DNA from: Engraulis encrasicolus
Taxonomy: Eukaryota > Chordata > Actinopteri > Clupeiformes > Engraulidae
Length of the DNA: 64,000 nt
Assembly (NCBI RefSeq): GCF_034702125.1
Contig: NC_085876.1
Span: 17,479,014 to 17,543,013, forward strand
Direction: 5' to 3'
A program made the translations under genes and the position numbers. Position 1 is the stretch's first letter. Every line of letters starts with the position of its first letter. Under the pieces are notes generated by a model. It had not been told where the DNA came from. It was given only the letters and a program-made list of their open reading frames with translations, and searched no databases. Below, in pieces: positions 24,301 through 32,550 of the stretch.

Positions 24301-27300
24301 CTTTCACCTTGATTTGACCACTGCACGGCTGAAGGTAGCTTGTACGACCGTTTTCCAACACTGTGGTCTTGAAGCTGTTCACCTGGAGAGGTCTGTGGGT
24401 GGATCCAAGACAAACGTTTCCGACGATTACCCACCCCAAATCCAGTTTCTGTGCAAATGGGGTGTTGCCCACACCGTTGATCTGATCTCTGACTTTGTGC
24501 ACCCTTAGGATGTCCCGGCCTAACAAGAGGAGGATGTCGGCGTCAGGATCCAAAGGTGGGATTTCATCCGCAATGCACTTCAGATGAGTGTGGTGGCGGG
24601 CAGCTTCTGGCGTAGGTATTTCGGAGCGGTTGCTTGGGAGCTGATCACACTCAAGAAGAGTAGGTAAGGAAAGACTCAGCTTCTTGTCGACTGACTCAAT
24701 GGTGAATCCGCAAGCCCTTCTCCCGGACATCTCCGTTAGCCCGGCACATGTCTTCAATGTGTATGCATGCGAAGATCCCTTGATCTGAAAGACGTCGAAG
24801 AACTTGGAGCGAGCAAGAGAGCGGTTGCTCTGATCGTCCAGAATGACGTACATTGTCTTGGACTGTTCTTGGCATCCAGCAGGGTACACATTGACTAGGC
24901 TGATTTTGGAACATGCTCGTGGGCTTACTCCTTCTCCACACACCTGTGTACACTTTGAAGTCACCTCTTGGCTGTCCGCTTTGTCGCCCTCCCCGCCATG
25001 GCTTGCTGGGGGAGGAGACGCTTTGGGTGGCCAAGGGGCTGGACCGGGATGGAGTGCTGATACGTGGGCATCACTTTCACATTCGGTACATTTGATTTCA
25101 GCTGTACAATCTTTAGCCAGGTGCTGAGTAGAGGAGCAGCAACGGAAACAGATGGAGTACTTCTTGAGTAGCTGCTTACGCTCATCCATTGCCTTCAGTC
25201 TGAACCCGCGACACTTCTTGAGCGGATGTGGCTTTTGGTGGATCGGACACTGTTTACCTGGGTTCACTGCACTGTTCTCGTTCTCACTGGGTGACTCTCC
25301 AGTAGAAGAGACTTGCGTCTTGTGGACCGCCACAGGTGTTTTAGCTGACCGGTCTGAGTAGCCCTTTTTCACATTTGCAGGTGTAGACGAAGAAGCGAAG
25401 AGATTGAAGCTTGGGTCTGTGCGTGCTTTAGCCTCTGTGAGAACAAACTTCACAAACACAGAGAATGGTGGAAAGCTGACAAGATGAGTGCGTTTGTATC
25501 TTGAGCCATACGATATCCACTTCTCTCGTATGTTGTGGGGCAATTTCTCCACTATGGGGTGTATGCCTCTGGCAGTGTCTAAGTATGACAGGCCTGGTAG
25601 ACTGCCGTCTAGCTTAGCATACTCCAGCTCTGACAGTAGATCTGCTAGGTCACGCAGCTTCCGTGGGTCATTAGATGAAACCTTGGGGAACTTTTCCACC
25701 TTTGTGAAAAGTGCGTGCTCTATAGCCTCAGGTGAGCCGTAATTCTCCTCGAGCCGTTCCCAGGCCAATGACAATCCAGCTGGCGGGTGTCGAATGTTGA
25801 CAGCTTTAATTCGCTTGATTTGCTCAGCCGAGTCCTTGCCCAGGTACTTCACAAGAAGATCCAGCTCTTCTGCTGCGGACAGGTCTAAGCCAGCTATTGC
25901 ACTCTTGAATGACGCCTTCCATGCCCAGTAGTTTATGGGCTGGTCATCAAATGAGCTGAGCCCTGACGTTACCATGCGGCTGCGTGCTAAGAATTTAGCA
26001 AGATCGCTGGTGAGATTGAATGATTGGTAATCTGGTGGCACAGTATTGGTATGGTCAGGCACTCTGGGGCTAGAACGCCGGGGAGCAGGTACAGGTGGAG
26101 GACCATTGCTTGAGCGAGGTTGTGGGCTGCTATCTCGCTGGGCGCTTAGAAGAGGAGGCGGGCCATAATCAGCAGCTGTGTGATTTATTGGCGCTTGTAG
26201 ATCTGTAGCAGCGTGGGGATTTGGTGTGCTAACATCTGCATTCCTCATCTGATATGGTGTGGTACCTGTATTAACACTCCTTTGTTCCAGCACATATTTT
26301 GTAAGAAGTTGTTGTTTAGCTTCGTCGAGATCTGAACTAGAGGCATTACTCTTTATCTCATAGCCCATTTCCATTAATCCAGCTTCTAGTGTCTGCATTT
26401 CAGCTATTGCTGCTTCTAGCTCTTCATCTGCTTTGAGCGTATCCAGTGCGGCTTGCAGACGTGCTTGTTCCAGCTTAATTTCTGCCTCTTTTTTTATGAA
26501 TGTTGCTCTAGTTTGAGCGGCGTCGGCTTTAGCCTTAGCTTGCAAAAACACAATGCTAGATCTGGAGCTAACTGAAGCTTGGGCACCATGAGATGCATGT
26601 GATTGAGTCTCAAATCTCGCTGGTCTGCGCTCCATCATTTAGATAGTACTTGAAAGACAGTTCAGTAAATGTAAGCCAGTTGTGAGTTGGTTTGCCACTT
26701 AGCTTTGAAACAGCGCTGCTCCATGCTTGTTGTGATGCCGTCTTTTCACTGTCTTGGCCTCACTAAGAGTTAGCTATCCAAGCAGCTAAACAGATACTCA
26801 TCAACTCCACAGAAGTAGTTTCTTTCTTGTGATTTTAATGAATAAAGTTGTGAAACTGAAATACAAGCATATGAAAAACATACATCAGAAAATGTACATG
26901 AATAGACATGAAATACTGCTAAGCTAAGCTACACCATGTGTTTCCTATGGCATTGTGAAAATAGTTCGTTTTTAATAGCATTTTTAATCTACTAACATCA
27001 AAATATGAATTTCCTGCATGAAATAAGGTAAACAAATACTTACAGACGTTGCTTGAACAAACATGGACACAAACTGAAGTCAAAATGAGGAGTGGAAGAC
27101 AAAGGCAGCGGTCTCCACTGCAGCTACGGACGAACTGATTTCTGTAACTAAGCTTCAGGCGATTTCCTACTCAAATTGCATGTCAAAATAAAAGTATCCC
27201 AAAATCGTTTTTGTAATAAGAGTCATAACAACAAAGCAGGTACATTGTTCTTACCAGAAATGTAACCAATGACAATTGCATGAAAGGAAAAATACTAAAT

Positions 27301-28128
27301 GCAAACCATGACACTGCCCTTACAAAATGAAGGCATAAATCCCCAAAAAATAGCTTTAAAAAAGAGAGAAGAATCTTCAGTTTGCCAGTGGAGGAACTCC
27401 TTAAAGCTCTCTGAGGAACCTTCAGATGTTTCTTGGAGGAACATTCACATTTTGTCAGTGTTTTTGCTGCACGTTAAAAGAGATATCTCTATATTGTGAC
27501 CAGGGCTCTGAATTAACACCAGCCAACCGGCCAAATGCTGGTGAAATTTCAGTTTGGCTTTTAGAAAATTCCAACTTACTGGCCACTTTGACCCATTTGT
27601 GAATGTGTTTGGCTAGTAAGATTAACATCTTCTAGCCATGTTGACTGGTGATGAAAAAAGTTAATTTAGAGCCCTGATTGTGACCCATGGCATCATCAAG
27701 ACATTATGTATCAAATGAATCCTACTATTTTCATCTAAACATGTAGAACCATACTCGCATTTCGCACAAAGACAATTAGGTGATGGGGGCTGACTGGTTT
27801 ATGAAGATATTCTTAGCAGCGTTAGCCAAATAGGGCCTAAGATTTGCTGTTACTGTACACGTTTGTGTATCTGCATCTGTAAAGTGTGCAGCATTATGTC
27901 AGAATTGGTTTTACTTTAAAAAATAAAGAAACCTTGAAAAACTTTGATTGCATTACCTAACCTAACCAATATTTAAAATAAACGTGTCCATTTCATGTTT
28001 CTTGATCTTTCACAGACCGCTGTGATGCTGTGTTCTACATATACGTGGCTGCTTGGGTGATGTCCAGCTTATTTCTTCTAATGCTGCTGGGAGTGATGGC
28101 AGTACACCTCTGCAGACCTGAAGCCTGA
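18331..28128 (+). CDS. VC3: germline VJ-C1 IgSF receptor interrupted in its last intron by a Bel/Pao element
   Basis: Exons: leader 18331-18403 (alternative in-frame ATG at 18361; the hydrophobic core SHLLLCAVLA is shared), V 18961-19284, C 19544-19930, transmembrane plus stop 28016-28128. The sum is 897 bp, 298 residues, with phase 1 junctions. The V domain has SASLHCDI, RVVWLKL, NDAGMYYC and a J-like VGNGTRLTV. The C exon is about 70 bp longer than in its relatives because of an N-terminal linker. Its core has LLCLVSGVHP, VSWLIEG and ETWERGVACSCVVQIAG. The membrane exon starts with a Cys (DRC), has an uncharged hydrophobic segment and ends in a tail of a few residues (CRPEA). The last intron is about 8.1 kb and holds a whole antisense retrotransposon; canonical splicing is still possible because both junctions are intact. 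Function is inferred from domain order only. Confidence 0.77.
18605..18960. repeat. CTGT-rich microsatellite ending at the VC3 V-exon acceptor
   Basis: A long degenerate (CTGT)n / (CCTGT)n tract. Its last bases, GCCTGTCTAG, form the polypyrimidine tract and AG of the V exon starting at 18961. Confidence 0.93.
20236..20799 (-). repeat. Bel/Pao 3' LTR
   Basis: 564 bp, same length as the other LTR. By eye it is identical to it over the first roughly 340 bp of the + strand, and about 14 mismatches fall in the remaining part. Confidence 0.93.
20831..26638 (-). CDS. Bel/Pao Gag-Pol polyprotein (1935 aa, intact)
   Basis: A single ORF carries domains in Bel/Pao order. These are an N-terminal coiled-coil-like segment, a DUF1759-type Gag region (about residues 205-390), a Cys/His knuckle-like region (CFRCCSSTQHLAKDC, near 500), and a DUF1758-type aspartic protease core (ILDDQSNRS, near 600). 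Then come reverse transcriptase with FYVDD (near 1055), RNase H (CVFADAS near 1234 and YYTDSK near 1307), and an integrase Zn-binding region (HYHEAVKH and CVTCKKL). The integrase core follows (VGVDVFGPW near 1624, RSDCGTNF near 1691, GAWERM near 1741), with a C-terminal DUF5641-type domain after about 1830. No envelope ORF is visible. Residue positions are estimates. The absence of stops suggests a young copy. Confidence 0.95.
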   Translation of the reverse strand: MMERRPARFETQSHASHGAQASVSSRSSIVFLQAKAKADAAQTRATFIKKEAEIKLEQARLQAALDTLKADEELEAAIAEMQTLEAGLMEMGYEIKSNASSSDLDEAKQQLLTKYVLEQRSVNTGTTPYQMRNADVSTPNPHAATDLQAPINHTAADYGPPPLLSAQRDSSPQPRSSNGPPPVPAPRRSSPRVPDHTNTVPPDYQSFNLTSDLAKFLARSRMVTSGLSSFDDQPINYWAWKASFKSAIAGLDLSAAEELDLLVKYLGKDSAEQIKRIKAVNIRHPPAGLSLAWERLEENYGSPEAIEHALFTKVEKFPKVSSNDPRKLRDLADLLSELEYAKLDGSLPGLSYLDTARGIHPIVEKLPHNIREKWISYGSRYKRTHLVSFPPFSVFVKFVLTEAKARTDPSFNLFASSSTPANVKKGYSDRSAKTPVAVHKTQVSSTGESPSENENSAVNPGKQCPIHQKPHPLKKCRGFRLKAMDERKQLLKKYSICFRCCSSTQHLAKDCTAEIKCTECESDAHVSALHPGPAPWPPKASPPPASHGGEGDKADSQEVTSKCTQVCGEGVSPRACSKISLVNVYPAGCQEQSKTMYVILDDQSNRSLARSKFFDVFQIKGSSHAYTLKTCAGLTEMSGRRACGFTIESVDKKLSLSLPTLLECDQLPSNRSEIPTPEAARHHTHLKCIADEIPPLDPDADILLLLGRDILRVHKVRDQINGVGNTPFAQKLDLGWVIVGNVCLGSTHRPLQVNSFKTTVLENGRTSYLQPCSGQIKVKETYAEKPNSRHQLALSRAYSTMTPLNVESLGQGIFDRTSDDHKLGPSVEDMEFLRIMDEEFHQDDANNWVGPLPFHSPRRRLPNNRQLAYDRLMSLRRSLDKKPAMKAHFLDFMENMLKRQHAEVAPPLQANKECWYLPLFGVYHPKKPDKIRIVFDSSAAYDGVSLNDVLITGPDLNNSLVGLLMRFRKEAVAVTADIEHMFHCFVVKEDHRDFLRFLWYQNNDMTREVTEYRMRVHTFGNSPSPAVAIYGLRRAGEEGEAEFGPAARRFVEREFYVDDGLKSFSTEEEAINVVKQTQQMLAASNIRLHKLTSNRPAVLEAFPPGDRAQNIEDLDLFADDLPIQRSLGLSWNISMDTFTFRITCEQKPFTRRGVLSTVNSVYDPLGFLAPVTIQGRLLLRELTSLACDWDSPLPHHMEAEWMKWRDSLQDLEELQIPRVYTPISTSGAQRKELCVFADASVKAVAAVAYIRVSSQEGHVETGFVYGKAKLAPQPDLTIPRLELCAAVLAVEMAEMITTEMDVTFDNVVYYTDSKVVLGYLHNQTRRFYVYVHNRVHRIRHSPCSGQWRYVPSELNPADYGSRSVPAALLSSTTWLKGPAFLTKPSLYPSEPQEAYDLVDPAADSEIRPQVTANIVHIPEDTVQPERFERFSKLSSLTRAIAHLIHIARTFSHSTPTNSCRGWHICPPSVEEMAQARECILKSVQRVRYQEEIKCIQEGSNISSSSSLCKLNPILDSDGLLRVGGRIRHSGLDLDYVNPIIVPSRHHLSVLLIRHYHEAVKHQGRHFTEGAIRSAGFWIVGAKRSIASLLFKCVTCKKLRGKTEQQQMGDLPTERLQVAPPFTYVGVDVFGPWEVTSRRTRGGHANSKRWAVMFSCMCTRAVHIELIETMTASSFINALRRLFAIRGPARQIRSDCGTNFVGASRELQMSSTDASPESVERYLSDQNCTWVFNPPHSSHMGGAWERMIGIARRILDCMLQEQRAQLTHEVLSTLMAEVAAVMNARPLIPVSSDPESTLILTPSMLLTLKTGSAPPPPGNFEGGARYKEEWKRVQNLADIFWGKWRREYLHTLQLRQKWQDKKPSLKCGDVVLLKDSQSKRNEWPIAVITKTFPGQDGLVRKVEVTTARDGNKKTFSRPVTEVVLLLSEDRTCNEDS
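26750..27313 (-). repeat. Bel/Pao 5' LTR
   Basis: 564 bp direct copy of 20236-20799. The polyprotein start codon lies 111 bp inside it on the minus strand. This LTR would carry the element's promoter and fires antisense to VC3. Confidence 0.93.
27501..27676. mobile_element. hAT-type MITE with perfect 8-bp target duplication
   Basis: Termini CAGGGCTCTGAATTAAC and GTTAATTTAGAGCCCTG are inverted repeats. ATTGTGAC flanks both ends (27493-27500 and 27677-27684). Confidence 0.9.
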
Positions 28129-28464
28129 CATTCAGTAGGCCTATATGTTGAAAATTACATTGAAATACTATTATTTCTACTAATGTGTCTTATTCTTACA
28201 GTATTAAAAAAGTGTTAAGTTTTGATTTTTTGACACCCAAGTGTTTTTACTTTTACACAAACATGTTTGTACATATGGATATATTTTATATATGTTTTTT
28301 GTACATACAATTGTTTTTCAAAGGACTTTGATGTACCACATTTCTTCTGTACTATTACAGCATTGTATTGTATTGTATTGTAGAGTTCTCTAATAAGTAA
28401 TTGCTTTTAGAATTAGATTTTTGTTGTTGTTGGAATCCATTTTTACTAGTAGTCTAATAGCTTA

Positions 28465-30972
28465 GCTCCAAAATATAAAGAAATCGTTCAGTTTGTGATA
28501 CAAGCATGAAAATTGGTACACATATAGCCAAAGGCATTCCAAAAAGAACTGGATATGGAGCCATCGTGAATTTTCAACATGGTGGCCATGGCAGCCATTT
28601 TTCAAAATGGCCGCCAGCCACAACAGTTTTCTTGGATATAATATATTTTAGACATATTTACCATTCATACCACTTGGTAAATGTGATATGGATAATAGAA
28701 AAGTTGTCATGAATATTCAAGATGGCCCCCATTTTCAAGATGGCAGCCGTCACTTGTATGATTTATCTGATATAGGTGATATCGGTGTCAAATCAGTCAT
28801 TTTTCATGATGCAGAATTCAAATTTGTAACTTTGGAATTAACCAGAAGCTTCCTTTTATCTCATTCTATACTTAATATACAGTATAGTATCACTGTTTCT
28901 TTCAAGATGGCAGCCCATGTCAGATAATCATACAATAGTGGAGTCTGTTAAGGGTTTTACCGTTACGGAAGTTAGAAAAGCACTTTGCATGGTGTTTCTT
29001 TAGGGTATATGCTGTAATTCTAGCCTAAGAGCCCTCAGATTTTTTTTCCTACTGTCATATACAATATGTCATGTTGTGTAATGCATTACATTGTTATTAA
29101 ATGACATTATAGTAGCTGACAATGTTAATATAGTCCGGAACTCAGCAGAGATGAAAGGGCAGTGGTAGCCTGCTTGACCAGATTGATGAAACTACAAAAA
29201 TGTACATAGTGGTGTGCATTGGCACTACCCTCAAGATTCGATTCGATTACGATTCGGGAGGTAGCGATTCGATTCGATTTGATTCAATTCTACAATGCAT
29301 TGCAATGCATTACATTTCTACTGACAGCAAAGCAAATGTTTCATCAGTCATGATGAGGCAATACAAGTTGTCAGATACTGAACAACATTTTGCTGCCTGT
29401 TTTCTGAATCTGAATTCAAACGAGCATTTCCCACACTAAAACTATGGTGAGAATAGACGACTGCTGCTAATGCTTGCTGAGCAGCATCTGAATGGGGAAG
29501 TGTCAGTGCAAGATGATGTCCAAGGTAGCAGGTTCTCCATCCTCTAATTTCCCTGACAGATATTTTTTATTTGTATGAGAGAGGGTAAAGGACAGGACTT
29601 CTCCATATGAAGAACCCATAAGATCACCTAATTTTACATTCTCAAAAGTAGCATTGTGCATATTGAGTGCATTTCAGCCATCTTTAGAATGGCATTACAG
29701 ATTACTCAATATACATGTATGTCTTCAGTTCAAATTAAATGGAAATGTTTTCTAAGTAGGTGTTGAGGCAGAGGTACGTATTTTTTTCCTGAATTTGCAA
29801 ACAAGTCCTCACCAAGTAATTGTGTCACAAGTTGCATTACAGTTAGCTCAGTAATCATTGAGTACTTCAATTGGTACTTCAAAACTGACAGTTGATGGAC
29901 AACATGTACCGTAGGTCTTTGCCACCCTTACATCTATATAAAACAACAACTCTCATATGGTATACAGGTATACTATAAAAGTAAGTCATTACTGTACTCA
30001 TTTTCTTGATATGCAAGGCACACAAATAGTCTGGGAGGAAGGATAGTCTACCATACCCCCCACCCAAACAAAATGCCACATGACTTTTTTTTAACCTTCA
30101 CGAATTTGAGTGGTAACAGTAACATAACTCATTCCCACACATTACACTTTTTTGCTTTATACATGACCTCAGAATGCTCTACATGTTTCAGTTCTATAGT
30201 TGTACAGTACAGTACAGTACAGTACAGTACAGTACAGTACAGTACAGTACAGTACAGTAGCATACAGTACGGTGCAGTATAGAAAAGTACAGTAGAGTAC
30301 AGTAGCATACAGTACAGTGCAGTACAGTATATTACAGTAGTATACAGTACGGTGCAGTACAGTATAGTACAGTACAGTAGCATACAGTAGAGTACAGTAC
30401 AGTAGCATACAGTATAGTGCAGTAGAGTACAGTACAGTATTTCACATTACAGTACAGTACAGTACAGTACAGTAGCATACAGTATAGTACAGTACAGTAC
30501 AGTAGCATACAGTATAGTACAGTACAGTACAGTAGCATACAGTATAGTGTAGTAGAGTACAGTACAGTAGCATACAGTGTAGTATATCACATTACAGTAC
30601 AGTACAGTATAGTACAGTACAGTGCAGTACTGGGTCCTAGCATGTTCTAAATTTCACGCTTTTGTCAGCTCCGTAACGCTAATGGCCTTTTTCTTGAAAA
30701 TGGCGGCCATCTTGAATATTCATGACAACTTTTAAATGATCCATAAGACATTTACCAAATAGTATGAATGGTAAATGTGTCTAAAATGTCATATTATATC
30801 CATTACTCATAAGAAAACTGTTGTTGCTGGCGGCCATTTTGAAAAATGGCTGCTATGGCCACCATGTTGAAAATTCACGATGGCTCCATATCCAGTTCTT
30901 TTTAGAATGCCTTTGGCTATATGTGTACCAATTTTCATGCTTGTATCACAAACTGAACGATTGTTTTGGTTA
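28465..30972. repeat. Large inverted repeat / TIR element with about 275-bp arms
   Basis: The left arm (about 28465-28740) and right arm (about 30692-30972) are inverted copies. Landmarks read in opposite orientation are ATCGTTCAGTTTGTGATAC, GCATGAAAATTGGTACACAT and GTTGTCATGAATATTCAAGA. The 2-kb centre has no visible transposase and holds an ACAGT satellite, so it may be a nonautonomous TIR or foldback element. Confidence 0.8.
30204..30632. repeat. ACAGT pentanucleotide array with higher-order variants
   Basis: Dozens of ACAGT (GTAC-AGTAC register) units are interrupted by recurrent AGCATACAGTA blocks at irregular spacing. Confidence 0.93.
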
Positions 30973-31737
30973 GCCGCTGCACTATATAGCCTATATTCAC
31001 TATTGTGTATAGAACCTCACTAAGATCACGATTAAACCCTACATGCAATCAAACACAACACAAGTCCTGTGAAACATTTGTAAATGACAAAAAAAACACT
31101 GCAAACTTTTTTTTAACCTCAACCTGTATTGTTTGTTTGTCACCTCAAGTGGTTGTGCTAGATTTGTCGGAACAAATTGTGTGGACGGACAAGAAGTGGT
31201 GTGTTCTTCTCGTCTCGTGTAGGCCTCCAGAAGTGCTGTCATGTGGTTTCACACTATTGCAAACTGCATGCGGCCGGTTCTCGCAAAAGGTGGTGTGGTT
31301 ATTCGTATAATGTTACGGTCAGCAGAACAACAGGTTGTGTCTATAATGCTCTACATTCATGTCCTCTTTTTTTGTTTATGTTCTGAGAAATTGGCAGCAG
31401 TGGTGGCGTGCCCATGTTCCAGGAGCGTAAAGTATGCCCCCGCAGCCCCCGCGAGGAAGGGGGGCCCATACGAGGCGGATAGGCCCTTGACTTGAAGAAA
31501 CGGGCCCCTCCACATGATATTACACCCTCTTTTTTCATTTGGGGGCCCATTCTTGGTAGCTTTTAGGGAGGCCTGAAGTACTTGTGTTACGCCAGTGCAA
31601 TGTTCAATCACCACCTCATCACCTCACTACTTTACACTTTACACACAAAACAAAAATCAAAAAGCACATTTTTAATAGGCCTACAGATTTTAATATAAAC
31701 ACCATACCAGCAAAGATTTTTAAAACATCAGTTTAAT

Positions 31738-31890
31738 GTGGAGTAGAGTATCATTTATTGATCCCGAAAGAAATTAAGGTATCAAGTAGCATACATACAT
31801 AAATACAGAAGACGACACAAAGACATCACACATAACATTGCACATACTGTATATCCACCATACATATATTCACAGGTCGGATCTCTCTAT
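31738..31890. repeat. Interspersed repeat shared with 59758-59900
   Basis: Both copies have GAGTATCATTTATTGATC, AAATTAAG, TCAAGT and AGAAGAC, and both are followed by a CA tract. The family was not identified. Confidence 0.6.
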
Positions 31891-31894
31891 CCCA

Positions 31895-31902
31895 CTCACA
31901 CA

Positions 31903-31993
<91 letters not shown>

Positions 31994-31999
31994 GCGCAC
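31895..31999. repeat. CA microsatellite
   Basis: A long uninterrupted (CA)n run with a short CGCG break near the end. Confidence 0.95.
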
Positions 32000-32550
32000 A
32001 CACACAAGATGAAAATAAAAATAAAAAACTAGAAAAACTAATGTAGGCCTTCATGATATGATTTGCATTAGAAGGAATTTGAGAGAAATTAAGAACGCTT
32101 TATGAACATTAATTGAACGGAATAATTCAAGTGATTACTTGATTGCTTGTGTTACTTGCATTTTGACTGCTATATATCCAACAGAAACACTCAGTTTAAA
32201 CTGTGAAATCCAACAGTCGCTTCTACGGGTGTAACGCAAGTGCTTCAAGCCCCCCTGCAAGCAACCAAGAATGGGCCCCCGAACAAAAAAAGAGGGCCTA
32301 ATATCATGTGGAGGTGACCAGTTTCTTCAAGTCAAGGGCTCATGTGGGCCCCCCTGCTTCGTGGGGGGGTATACTTTACGCCCCTGGTCGCTTCTCTTTT
32401 GACAAGTGGGGAGGACAGTGGTGGGTGTGAGTGTGGTGGGTCTGGGGGTGGTGTTTGCCCACAACAGACGAAGAGGTCAGTCTCATTTGTCCACTCATCT
32501 CTCTTACCTCTATACCTGGGCTCCATGTCAGTCAACACATTTACTACAGT

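Larger units (their letters stand above)
20236..27313 (-). mobile_element. Complete Bel/Pao-type LTR retrotransposon
   Basis: Two direct 564-bp LTRs (20236-20799 and 26750-27313) begin TGTCTTGG and end CCATGACA on the + strand. They flank one long minus-strand ORF. The host sequence CTGCC occurs immediately outside both ends (20231-20235 and 27314-27318), a 5-bp target duplication as expected for Bel/Pao. A purine-rich run (minus-strand AGGCGGGGAG) abuts the 3' LTR as a likely polypurine tract. I did not recognise a tRNA primer site next to the 5' LTR. The element sits antisense in the last intron of VC3. Confidence 0.95.
31415..32390. repeat. Inverted repeat pair upstream of VC4
   Basis: 31415-31604 and 32227-32390 are inverted diverged copies. 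They share GCGTAAAGTAT, GGGGGCCCAT, CAAGTCAAGGGC and CTTGGTTGC-like landmarks. The right copy ends about 160 bp before the VC4 leader. Confidence 0.7.
28129..32550. other. Interval between VC3 and VC4, dominated by inverted repeats
   Basis: It contains a large inverted repeat (about 28465-30972) enclosing an ACAGT array, an inverted pair at about 31415-32390, and a CA microsatellite. No coding region other than the VC4 leader downstream is supported. Confidence 0.65.

Noticed and set aside
21114..25742. ORFs on the + strand within 21.1-25.7 kb
   Set aside because: They are antisense shadows of the Bel/Pao polyprotein and resemble no protein.
30073..30538. A CRISPR-like regular array near 30.2-30.6 kb
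   Set aside because: It is a pentanucleotide satellite without unique spacers, in a vertebrate genome.
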